This document shows, one piece after another, positions 24,306 to 35,614 of a stretch of DNA of 64,000 bases. Positions within the stretch are counted from its first letter, which is position 1. Each line of letters begins with the position of its first letter. Below the pieces are notes generated by a model. The model searched no databases. It saw nothing but the letters and a program-made list of their open reading frames with translations, and was not told where the DNA came from. Source of the stretch: Linnemannia hyalina (Eukaryota; Mortierellomycota; Mortierellomycetes; Mortierellales; Mortierellaceae); the NCBI GenBank assembly GCA_019671135.1, contig JAHRHY010000011.1, positions 992,001-1,056,000 of the forward strand. Direction: 5' to 3'. The position numbers and the translations under genes were made by a program.

Positions 24306-26722
24306 TTAATGAGCAAGTCCAGCATCAAACTCAACAACTGTCGCGCTAACACGCCGAGTGCCATCCACAACCATGTTTCCAACAGCACCAGTTTCGTCTT
24401 CAGCAGCCAAGAGCGCTTCCTCGGCCAGACGAAGCTCTTCAGACTGCCATTGGATCTCAACACCAACCTTCCCAACATCCTCCCACCGCTTCTCAAGGAC
24501 ATATTCACCACCTTCGTTCACGACCACAGGATTGTTGCCCAGCAGTACCTTGACATGTCCGCCTGTACGAGCGAGCTTGCCTTCACCCCAGAACACAAAT
24601 CCTGCAACCACATCTTCCCATTTCGCAATCATGTTGTTCTCGAGTGTCAAGAACTCGAGGCTGGGTGCATGCTGCATTCCTTCGAGGTGCTCAATTAGGT
24701 TGTTGGACAAGTTGACTCGGCGAACGTTCAGCAGGTTGCGGAGAAAGCGGGTTGATGTGATTGAGTTGGAGTCCAAGTTAAGCGTGTGGAGGTGGAGAAG
24801 GTAAGATGAGATGGGGATGTGGGTCAATCCACGCATCGAAAGATCCAGGTTGGTTGGTTGTTTGGCCGAGTATTCAATCTCTGGGAACCGCTTCGAGTCC
24901 TGAATAATCGACAACGTCTCACGGTCAAACACTAGCTGTGTGCCTACATTATACGAGTGAACATTAACGGAAACATTAGATTCTGAACGCCGTGTCGTTA
25001 GCCAGTTCTCCAAAGTGTGAAAGTACGACTTACGGCGGTCCTCGTATCGCTCCTGGCGCAAAGGGTCGATAGTGATGAGCTTCTCCTGCAGTTCAATGCA
25101 TTCGTCGTCAATGACCTTGGCCTGTGTCGAGTGGATGCTGACTGTCTTGCGCAACTCGGATAGCAATGTCGACAGGATCTGGATTGGCCCTATATGATTC
25201 AGATATGTCATGGCACATGGTATTAACACACAATAGTCATGAAATAAATAGCATGCGCATTTCAACATTTACCACAGGCATGAAGTATTACAACCAACTC
25301 ATTCACGCATTGAAGACGAAAGGGTATCTTACATTTACAGTCGGGTTCCAGTTCAACTAGTTCGCGGACAGCTGAGATCTCTCGCTCCAGAAGCGCAATT
25401 CTGTCGTCAAGCGAGCCCGATTCCGTCAACGATGTCACACGGTGCTTGGGATGTACCGCCTGTGTCTCCAGAGTGCCGTCAGGGCCAGTGACGGGTCCAA
25501 TGCGCTTGGTGACATCGTACATCAGGTTCTGTCCAATCACCAGTCTGCCCAAGCGTCCCGAGATTTCGTCCAAGTTCTGGTTCAATGTCTCCAGTTCGTA
25601 GCACACGGCTGCAGGGAGCTTTGATCCTGCTCGCACCGCACAAACATCGTCTGAGAAAATGACAATCTCGACTGTGGGGCCATACACAGCACCTGGCGCC
25701 TGCTGGAAGATCCACACACTGCCGAGCGCCGAATCTGATCCTGTAGCCTTCCATTCTCCCTCGAGTGGGATAGCAACATGGTCGACGCGGGTTGACACTG
25801 TAAAAGGGTTGCGCATCTTGACCGTCTCATCAAATGCGACAACAATCTCTAGAGGGTGGAACGAGATGACATGTGCGCCTAGAATCGAAATACTCCTCTC
25901 CTCTATTATCCATGAGAAAAGGTGGTGTTAGTCCATTGTGCCTTGTGAGTTTGCCACGTAGCTCGTGATCATTCGCAGAAATTGTCATACCTCGACCGAT
26001 GAGCCAGAGTTCATAGAGCCATGCGCTTTGGTCTTCGGGATCGGTATAGATCGCGTTCTTGACAAGATCAAACTCGTTGTCTACAATAGCCTCCCTTTCT
26101 TCTGTCGACATGTCCTCTGCCAGCTTGCCGAGCAGAGTGCTCCTGTTGTGCCATGCAGAGTAGTTGGAAAAGTTTTGGTGGATCTTTGTGATTGTAAAGT
26201 CAAACTCGGACTGTGCTCGCTCGAGCACCTTGTCCTTTGCTTCCTTGTCCTTCAAGTCGAGCTGTCGGATGATGTATCTCCTGTAGTCCCATCCGTGAAC
26301 TAGAATGACATGTAAAAGTAGAGTAAGGAAGAGATAAGGGTCGAGTATTGCAATGCAAAGGGGGCGATTCGTTAGCGCCAAACGCACTGGTAAACCAAAA
26401 AGTGGCCCATATTAAAATGACATCACTCGTTCCAGACTAGGCCAGTGCATCACCCCAAGGCACAACACATGAAGCTCCCACGATAAGGAACCGGCAATGA
26501 TGAAACAACAACAACAACTTACAGTTGCGAGCGTCCATCTCGAGGAACTTGCCAACCATGGCGAGCTCCTTGTCCCAGCGGGGCTGGCTCATGCTTTCGA
26601 GGCACCAGCGGCGGTGGTTCCACATCCAGTATGACTTTGGGTTCAACTTCAAGTTCTCCTGCACAAACTCGAGCTCACCGGTGTAGATCTTGTTGGCCGT
26701 CTCGTCATCGCTACTCGAGTTA

Positions 26723-26773
<51 letters not shown>

Positions 26774-27302
26774 AGTCAGCCAACGATGATGAGCTGGCGT
26801 GAGTCCAAGTAGCAAATCCAAATACAGCTGTATGAACGTACGCGTTGTCGAGGAACCCTTCCTTGAGGATGGTTCGCCTCACGTTCCAGATGGTATAGTA
26901 GTCGGGGCTCTTGCGGAGCAGTGCCGTTGTAACTTTAAGCGCGTCATTGTCGCGTTTGTTCGATTCGACCTGAACCCATCGTAGAATTGAGCAAAGAAGT
27001 AAGAGCAATGGGTCAGTCGTGCGTCTCGCAACAGTTTCCGTTGGCAGGAAGGACTACGTAACAGTTACAAACGTTACAATTTCCTTGAGGGTGTCCTTGA
27101 GGGCGAGATATTCGCGTACGAGGACAGTTTCTTTCTCCTCTCTGGTCTTGAGTGCCTCTGGCGACTCTGCCTGTTCCTTCTTTCTTCCGTGGCGACTTTC
27201 CTACAGCAGCAGAGGAGGCACGGGTGAGTATTCTGTTATTGCATGTGGAGGTGAGAAAGATGAATGTAGGGTGTGTGATTCAGGAGTGAGGCTGTTTACC
27301 AT
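24306..27302 (-). CDS. BET4: Rab geranylgeranyltransferase alpha subunit with Ig-like insert and LRRs
   Basis: Alpha subunit of Rab GGTase II, which with a beta subunit and Rab escort protein prenylates Rab GTPases. Eight coding exons on the minus strand: 27300-27302, 27078-27200, 26842-26969, 26523-26710, 25991-26299, 25333-25902, 25034-25189, 24306-24943; 704 residues. Five alpha-prenyltransferase repeats occupy about 55-250 (YTIWNVRR, YWMWNHRRW, HGWDYRRY, YSAWHNRS, QSAWLYELW). An Ig-like insert follows (about 255-400), then LRRs at about 510-630 (LTHIP, LHTLNLDSNSI, VRRVNLSNNLI). The first exon carries only the ATG. Intron 7 (24944-25033, 90 nt) is in frame without a stop. The exon 6 acceptor is uncertain: a second AG about 24 nt downstream also stays in frame. 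It is divergent from PEX3. Confidence 0.93.
26726..26769. repeat. (GA)n microsatellite in BET4 intron 3
   Basis: A 44-bp uninterrupted GA run, read as CT on the coding strand, inside intron 3 (26711-26841) close to the acceptor of exon 4. It could serve as an extended pyrimidine tract. Confidence 0.95.
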
Positions 27303-27836
27303 TGTATGGTTGTTGTTGTAAGGTGAGTAGGCAGGAAGATTTGGAGTATTGGTGGCAAAAAGGAAAGCGAGAAAGAGAGATGACTTTGCGTGAATGAAGA
27401 GGAGGGGAGGAGAATGGTGTCACCCTTTGACAAAAAGATAAAAAATCCCCTCTGTAATTGCGTATGAAGAGAGTGCGACCAATTAGAGAGGGTTGACCAT
27501 TCACACCCTATTATTCTCACGTGCATCTTTCTTCCACCCACACCACCACACACGGCTGGAAAATGATCGCCCCAACCGACAGACGGCAAAGAGAAGGAAA
27601 GAGCAGCGACCAAGGAGCACAGAGAACGAAAGAGACACATAACCTTGTTCTTTGTTCTTCTCCTTCTTCTTCTTTATCCTTCCACTCCTTTCCTCCTTTC
27701 TCTTGACCCTTTAGTCTCTTACTCCTCTCCTCTCCTCTCCTCTTCTCTCTTTCCCTCTCTCTCTCTCTCCTCCCTCCGTTCTCCTCCCTCACCCAACACC
27801 AACCTCGACAAACTACTCTACACAAAAGGATCAACC
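27303..27836. promoter_or_regulatory. Shared BET4-PEX3 promoter region
   Basis: A 534-bp gap between two divergently transcribed genes. It contains CACGTG at 27518-27523 near the middle and a C/T-rich PEX3 leader from about 27640. Regulation from one shared region is inferred from geometry only. Confidence 0.5.
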
Positions 27837-29904
27837 ATGCTCTCAGCCGTACAAGGATTTGCTAACCGGCACCGCAAGGGTCTGGTCATCACCGCCGGAC
27901 TCACCGGAGGCATCTACATGATGGGCAAGTACGCCAAGAGCAAGCTGATCGAGTTCCACGAAAAGAGTGCCTCCGAACGTACTGCCAAAGAGAAGTAAGT
28001 CTCTTTTTCACACATTCCTGTTTGCCATTTCAAGTCTGGAAGAATTGTCATTTCCCGGTTGAGCAGTTTGTTCCTGAGCGCAAAAAAGGGCTTCCGATCG
28101 ATACACCTTCAATTGGATATCTATGGCCCATTCAGAAACTAACCACGCGTGCGCATCCAATTGAACGAAATAGCATAAAGCGTCGGTTTGAGCAGAACCA
28201 GCAGGATTGTGTATTCACGGTACTGTCACTCCTCCCGACCCTCGGCGACCAGCTCCTGCACGAACTTAACGTCGAATTGATCACTGCCAGGCTGCAGCAG
28301 ACCCGGTCCCAGCGATCGACTCCCGCACCCACTCCTGATAGTTCCATGATCCTCCCGCCTAAATCAGAAGAAGACGAGAACAAACAGGAGCAGGAAGGCT
28401 CTGCAGAGAACAAGGAGGAGCAGAAGGAGGAGCAGAAGGAGGAGCAGAAGGAGTCCGAGTTGGTCAAGGATGGTCAGGAGGCTGCTGTTGCTGTTGATGG
28501 TACGGAGGAACACACCAAGGATGACAGCACGGATTCTACGGCTACTTCGGACACCAATGGCGACAGCAACCAGTCTACACAACCAAGCAGCACGGCGTCC
28601 GAGGCTGACAAGGACGAGACGACGACGGCAACTCAGGACGCGGAGGCTGCCAAGCCGGAATCACAGGATGCTGCTGCTGCAACTACCGAGACCACCCCCA
28701 TCGCAGCTGCACCTGAGACCATTGTCAAGGATGAGGCTGCTGCTACCATTGATCGCAAAACCAAGTTAGAGCTCTGGCAAGAGATCAAGATCATGAGCTT
28801 CACCCGTACAGTCACGGCGCTCTACTCGCTGACTTTCTTGACGCTGTTGACGCAGGTGCAGCTCAATCTTCTTGGTCGCTTCACCTATGTTTCTTCGGTG
28901 ATCGCTCTCTCCAACACCACCGACGCTTCCTACCGTGTCGATGCGCCTGCAGTCAAGGGATCCTTGTCATCAACCGCAGGTCAATTGGACTTTCAGACTG
29001 AAAAGAAGTATCTGACCTTCAGCTACTGGCTTCTGCATGAGGGCTGGCGCCGCTGGAGCGAGAAGGTCCGCGACGTAGTTGAGGATGTTGTCGGGGGGTA
29101 AGTTGAATGTTTCGTATTTTTATTATCTGTTTATGACCTATATTGCGGTCCTACGTGAAAATCATAGTTGCTAACGAATGAGCTCTTGTGAATTGACATG
29201 TGTAATAGTATCTCGCTGAAGAAGACTTTTACGTCCAATGACTTTTCTGATCTCCTTGAAGAGATCCGTTCTCGTCTCGAGTACACCAAGGATATGGAAG
29301 GCGAGCGTGTCCCAGTCAAGTAAGCATGGATCCTCATTGCTTCCTCTCCTCACTGGCTGTTTTCTTCAGTACATGTTTTATTCTTCCCACAGTAGTTCTA
29401 ACCACACTCTTTCTTTCCCTTGCCCAACTTTTCTTTTGCAGCATGCGTGAGTACATGCTGCCTGATGAGGCATCAGACGAGCGTGAGGTGCTGCGTGCAG
29501 GCGGCGTGGACGAATTCGATCTGGTGGTAGACCCAGTGCTTCGGAACTTGTTGGATGAGACCCGCGATTTCATTGATAGCGCCGATTTTACTACCGTCCT
29601 CAGCTCAACCTTGACCGCGACTTTCGCCCGCTTCAACCTCGCCCTCCAACCCACCTTCAACCCCTTCCTCCTCTCGCCACCTCAATCTGGAAACAGTGCA
29701 GTGATTGCAGAGATTGAGGATGATGAGGATATTGACCGTGCGGTGTCCCTGGTGACGTTGTTGCCATTGGTCACAAGACAGGTCCATTTGGTTATCAACG
29801 GTGTTCCCAACGAGTATGTCGAGAGTCTGGCGATGGTCAAGGAATTGCAGGCTTTCTCTGCCATTGTGTATTCATCTTTTAGCGAACAGCTTACCAATCC
29901 CTAG
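27837..29904 (+). CDS. PEX3: Peroxisomal biogenesis factor 3 (Pex3)
   Basis: Peroxisomal membrane protein that recruits Pex19 with its membrane-protein cargo. Exons 27837-27994, 28174-29097, 29209-29319 and 29442-29904 give 551 residues. The N-terminus (RHRKGL, then a hydrophobic stretch at about 14-31) is the membrane anchor. The conserved KRRFEQNQQDCVFTV block begins at about residue 55, and LELWQEIKIMSFTRT at about 251 matches animal Pex3. Between them lies a large acidic low-complexity insert (about 100-245) rich in Glu, Lys, Gln and Thr, with EEQK repeats, which explains the length against about 370 in humans and 440 in yeast. The start was chosen because the preceding frame is a C/T-rich leader. 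Confidence 0.93.
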
Positions 29905-30464
29905 ATACTGTGAACAAATACTAATCAAATGCGCACAGCAGACAGACGAACAATTGCACAGTTGATGTACTCGCGTGTTTGTGAATTGAGATGGGCTAAG
30001 AGTCTCTTGCTCGGTCGCGCATATTTGTAGAAGAGAAGAGAGAGGAAGACGCAGTGTGCTGAGAAAGCGAAAGAGCGAGAGAAGCACACACTCTGGCCAA
30101 TAATCGTCGCCATAGTTTACGTCCCTGGCACCTGCGTGCTGTTCTATCTTGCAAAGATGAGAGGGAATATGTCGTGTTTGAAAGCTCCGCTCATGGTTAA
30201 ATCCATGGCCACTAGGATTCTGTGTTAGTGACTGTTCCTCGATGGCGCCATCAGGAGTTGATCTGGCATATATAGCCTGTGGAATTTGCCCATACCGTCT
30301 TCTAAGTTGCTCACCTTTTCTCTTTTGTTTGTTTGTTTCCACACACACACACACTCTCTTGTACACACACACACACTTCCATTCAATTGCTTCCATCCTT
30401 TCCATCCCTTCTCATCTCTCCTTCCATCCTTTATAAAGAACAACGCGCACCTCCACGAACAAAG
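29905..30464. other. Intergenic: PEX3 3' flank and rhodanese promoter
   Basis: 560 bp without a gene. It contains short CA-rich runs (about 30342-30375) and TATAAA at 30432-30437, close to the rhodanese ATG. Confidence 0.5.
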
Positions 30465-31829
30465 ATGCCTTCTTTCACTTCTCTCGCTATCCCCGCTCTT
30501 TACCAGACCTCACGCCAGTTCGTCCCTCGCTCCATGGCCGCCACTATCCGTCAAGCCCAGTTCGCGTCCAAGGCCTCCAAGCCCGACCTCGTCACCTACG
30601 AGGAGATCGATACCCTCATCCACCAGGGCAACAAGGTACCTTTGTCGCTTCCTTTGCCACCCTTCTCTTCTTGACATTCAAAATCTCTCGAGAAAAGACA
30701 GAACAACGACCGAACTATCTCGACCCCTGAGAAGCAAGCAAAGTGAACCTGCATACTTACGCACATTTTTTTCTCATTTACTGCACTAATGGCGTAATAA
30801 TTTAGAATGTGTTGTTGATCGATGTTCGTGAACCTGGCGAGGTTGCTCAGGGTGTCATCCCCACCTCGCACCACGTCCCCTTGGCCAACATCCAGGAGGC
30901 TCTTGCTTTGCCCGACAAGGAGTTCGAGGCTCGCTTTGGTGAGTGTCCCCTCTTTCCCTCTCTCTCTCTCTCTTTTCACCTTTGATCAATTCATCAAGAC
31001 ATCCCAAACCGATCACTTCCCGGAACAAACAATCTTTGACACACATCACAACACAACAACAACACTCATGAGAGGGTCGACTTCTCTGATATACACACAC
31101 TCTGGCCTGAAGCATCCCACGCGAATTGCACTTGCAAGGTCAATGACCATTCCAGATACTTGCCCGTGCTCAGTCAATACCTTTGCTTCGTGGGAGAACA
31201 ATTGACAAATTGAGTTCCATAAGCAACAAAAAAAAAGTGAGGGGCATGACCAAAAAGGAAGTGCCGTCAATGTGGGGTGAACCAGGCGAGCAAGCGGACT
31301 ACCAAAAGGTGCAAAAGACAACCTAGCCTTTGTGACTTTGTGTACTGTTGCAAGGACGAGAAGGGGGGGGGGGGATACGGAGGACTTACGAGTGAGTCAC
31401 TGTCGGAAGAAGAAAGAGGAGACTCAACTGATGACGCCAGATGAGGACATATGTCCTTCCTTCTCTGAGAAGGATGGATGTAGTCCATTCCTACGGACTT
31501 GACGGGGTGGAATTAAATGGCCAACATTACCTTTCGGACATTTCCTCGTTTCTACTCTCAGCCTCTTCTCCTATCTCCTATCTTTATACCATCGACACAA
31601 ACAATATTTGGATAACAACTATCGGAACCTGACAACTAACCCCCTCGTCTTATTCAATTACAACTACATAGGATTCAAGAAGTTCGGGAAGGACGATGAG
31701 GTGATCTTCTACTGCAGATCAGGAAGACGCTCAGGATTGGCCTTTGACCTGGCCAGACAGCTCGGATACAGCGGCGCTCGCAACTACTCTGGAAGCTGGC
31801 TCGACTACGAGGCCAAGGCCAAGAAGTAA
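30465..31829 (+). CDS. Single-domain rhodanese (thiosulfate sulfurtransferase-like), probably mitochondrial
   Basis: A 153-residue rhodanese-fold protein. Exons 30465-30635, 30806-30938 and 31672-31829. The N-terminal 35-40 residues are rich in Ser, Arg and Ala with few acidic residues, which suggests a mitochondrial targeting peptide. The domain shows VLLIDVREPGEVAQG, then IPTSHHVPL, and the active loop YCRSGRRSG with catalytic Cys116, followed by GYSGARNYSGSWLDY. These are the standard single-domain rhodanese blocks. The usual role is sulfur transfer to an acceptor such as cyanide or thioredoxin; the physiological acceptor is unknown. Intron 2 is long (733 nt) and contains a 12-base G run near 31364. 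Confidence 0.92.
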
Positions 31830-34800
31830 ATTTCTCGTCTTTACCACGCGTCTCACTTTCTAGCATAGTAGCACGTTTTGCTACTACTACACCCTACACG
31901 TTACATCTCCCCTTTTACCTTCTAGCTATTTTGTGCATATTATCCTTTTTCCTTTTCTCTCTCTCTCTTGCTAGTTTCTCACCCCACATTTCCCTACTCT
32001 TCTTACACAACCTTTTTTTTGAACCCCTGTACCATAATAAACCCAAATAATACCATCAAAAAAACTGTTGTTTTCATGCATGCAATTGAATGCTCCCATG
32101 GGCATCCCTCAACTCTATGTGTGACATTGACTTTGCTTTCGCACAAACACAAGCACACACACACGCCATCACTCCCTCATATTACACACAACGCACACAG
32201 CTGCAGGAGGTGCAGACGGCGCACAGGACAGTCCATGGGTTTATTACGAGCAAGCAAGTGCCTGAATTGGGCGCGAAACAACCATAGGCCATTCTTCCCT
32301 CTCTCCCCTTGCATCATTGCTTACCTTCCCTGCCTGTGGGCAAAGCGAGAGAGAGCAAGAGTGGCTTGTTCAACCCCAACCATTGCTTATGAATCCATCG
32401 TTGCATCGCGTTGCAAGCCACACATCTCGATGTGACAGGTCGGATCTCTTGATGCGATCCACTCTCTTCTCTCTCTCGTCTCTCGCTCACTTTGCGTATG
32501 CACTGTATGTTGACTGTTTATGGCAGGAGAGGGTATGTTCTGGCTTCCCCTTTCATTCTGTAAGTCAATCAATGGGCGCTCGTTGATTGACCTTGCATCA
32601 TGATATGTGATGCTCTCGAATCCAGTCCAGAAACTTTCATGGGCGCTGATGATGTGCTGGCTGCTCTCCCCAACTTCTTCATTATGTTCTCGATCGGTCC
32701 CTAGAAAAAACCGTATGTCTGAGTGAGCACAAACAAGTGAGTAAGAAGAGGTGCTAGTTTGACAACCGGACTCCGATCCAAAAAAAACAGCCCCTCCCCA
32801 ATTGTCCATTCCCCATTGTTCTACAACGCTCATCCCCCCCTCCTTTTCTTCCCTTGCCGAAGGCTATGCATGCTATGCCTCCCTGCTGGACACATGTACA
32901 TGTACACGGGTACAAGTAAAGTGTTCCATCCAGGAACAAAGGGGGGGGGGGACCATAGGGTTTAACGGTATTTGAAAAAGAGGGTAAATAGAGGGTAAAC
33001 TTTTCTCGTTTTGCTCATTTTCGTGGCTCCCTTTGGTTCCTTCTCTTGTTCGGATTGCCGAGCAAAAGCGGAAAACACGAAAAAAAAGGAAAGGTACCGG
33101 GGGTTGGCGCGGACCCCTATTTGATAATTAGGCGCGCGCATATTTTTGTCTTGACTTGGATGGGACCGGCGCCTATAAAAAAAAGGGGGGAGGGGGGAAT
33201 GGACCAGAGGGCATGAAGACGAAACATAACGGCGCCAAAGGAGGGGTATGGAAGCGGGACAAAAAAGGTTTCGATAGGTAACGACTGACCAGTGGCCATG
33301 CTAACTTGAGACCTTGCATTAGACAGAGACACCTGAGAATAAAAATCCATGGGCAATGGGTGAAAGGTTGCCGCTTCATTCGACTTTGGTTTTCCTTTAG
33401 ACTCATGGTCATAATGCATAGTTGAGGATTTAAGTTGGGAGTCTATGTATGTGTTTGTGAAGAAGAGAGTTTTGTGGACAGATGAAGGGGAAGGAGGAGG
33501 ATGCCGTAAAGTGTGTGAGAAAGTGGACTGAACTAGAAAACACAGTTGCGATTGAGTTGATTCCTTCTGGCTGCTGCTGCATGTCGTATCCATGAATTGA
33601 GGGTTGAGATACCTTGGTAAAAAACGGCAGCACCATTGATGCATTGCCCTACAACGAGGAAAAGAAAAAGAGCGACAAATGGAGATGCTGAGTGAGGAAT
33701 GTGAGCATTTGGGGCGTAAAATCGACCCCTCTTCTCACCATCATCATCATCGTGACCATCGGCATACCTACCCATGCCCCAGACCGTTTTCCTTTGGAAT
33801 GTAATGTAATAATCCGGAACAGCTCCCAATGGTGGGTGCGCGCGTAATAATAATAAAAAAAACGCGCCCTTATCACCATCCCCTTCTATCCGAAGGGTCG
33901 ATCGCCCTTTTTTTCTTGATGGATAGAGAGATTGGGGCTATGACTCTTTCGCGATTTCATTTCTTTTCTCGCACTCACCATGTCTATCTGTCCTCTCTAT
34001 CCATTTTCTTGGAGAGAAGGTGCAAAAGGAAAGGCATTTCCGCTTCATTTCAATTGCGCAACGAGAGAGAACAGACAGGCAGAGAGAGAATGAGAAGAGA
34101 GAGAGATGGGCTCATCTAATAAGAACGAATGAATGAATGAATTGTATGTGGTTGTGCCTTGGGCAACGTAACATTACCCAACCTCTTCTCTTGTTCTGTG
34201 TTTCGCCCTAATGTCTTCCGTCCCAGTGACTCCGATCGAGATTCCCTCCCTCCTATCCCTTCCCCTGCCGTGTCCGTGGTTCACAGTCAGCCAGCCAAGG
34301 CAAGACATGAAAAAAAGACGCCTGAGTGCCGCGCATGGTCCACAATCCTTGCCTGTCTCTACTATCTGGGACGCACTCTTCTCTTCATCCTCATCCAATT
34401 TCCCACTCCAATCATCTGCCTTATACCTGTTTGTTGTTTTGGCTCACTATTCCGCTGATAAATTGCAGTCTAGAATCATGTAACAAACAAGATGTTCACT
34501 TTGTTGTTGTTTGTTGCTGTCTGTTCTGGTATGTTTTCCTCTTTAACCCTTCTTCCACTTGACCTTTCCATTTACGCCAACATGACCTTGACTTCAGTCC
34601 GATCCAATTGATAGCTCACCCCCTCGACCCCCTTGTCTCGTCACACAAATGCTCACTTTCTTGTTTTTTGATCGCTTATCGGACAGAGGATGTGAAAACT
34701 TTAACCTTGCGAGTCCATAGATGAGGAGGTTGAAGCGTTCCATTTAATTTTGTTTGTTGAATATCTCCACTCTCGCTCTTTCTCTTTGAAGTTTGATCAT

Positions 34801-35614
34801 GAACACCAAACATCACACAGAGCGTGTTTGTTCTGGAAGGAAAGTGCGATGGAAAGGATGGGGAACGAACGAGTAAACCGATAGGCCAAAAAGTAAAAGT
34901 CAAAGTTTTGGCTGGCCGACCGGCTGCTGTCTGGGCTTTCTCATATCCGTTTTTTATCTGTCAAGCGACTGAGAATGGTGTACGATTGAATTGAAGGGCA
35001 AAGTGGACATGGGGGATGTGATGTATGTCTCTGTCTCCGAGTGTGTGTGTGTATATATGTGTGAGTCTGGTCTGGATGTGAAAAAAGTAAAGTATGCAGC
35101 AAACAAAAAACCAAAGGCATGTCAGGCCCCAATGCAGAAAGTGCTCTCTACTTCATATTCAAATCCATATTCATTCATTCATTCATTCTCTGATACTCCT
35201 TTCCCTTCCTTTTCTTCCATTCCCTTCTCACTCTTCCACTTCCTATGCTCTCCCACTTCCGTTACTTTATTTTCCGCCCCTCTTTCTTCCTCGGGCGATT
35301 GTCATTCCTTTCTCTTTACTCTTCTTGTCCTTTACGGTCTGTTTTTTATTTCCACACTCTCTATCCACGCCCACTTTTCCTTCCCTTTCTTGTCTTCTTT
35401 CTTTTATCTGCTCTCTTCCTCTTCCTTCTTCTCTCTTCTTTCTTCGTCTCATTCGTTCGTTCGCTCCCCTCGAATCCAACTCCTCGGTCTCGTCCTCTTT
35501 CAACCGATAACATCCAGCAAACCAGCAAAACTGTCCTTCCCCCTTTCTTCCGTTTGTTCGTTCACTCCCTACACTCCTCACTCTACCTTATACTCCTCCT
35601 CCATATGACTCCTC
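31830..35614. other. Long intergenic region upstream of the surface-protein gene
   Basis: 3.8 kb with no supported gene. It has G runs of about 12 bases near 32941 and a G-rich block at about 33184-33200. A C/T-rich leader runs from about 35170 to the next start. Confidence 0.5.

Noticed and set aside
35141..35614. Open frames in the C/T-rich tract before the surface-protein gene
   Set aside because: They encode Ser/Phe/Leu/Pro-only peptides typical of C/T-rich leader DNA read in any frame.
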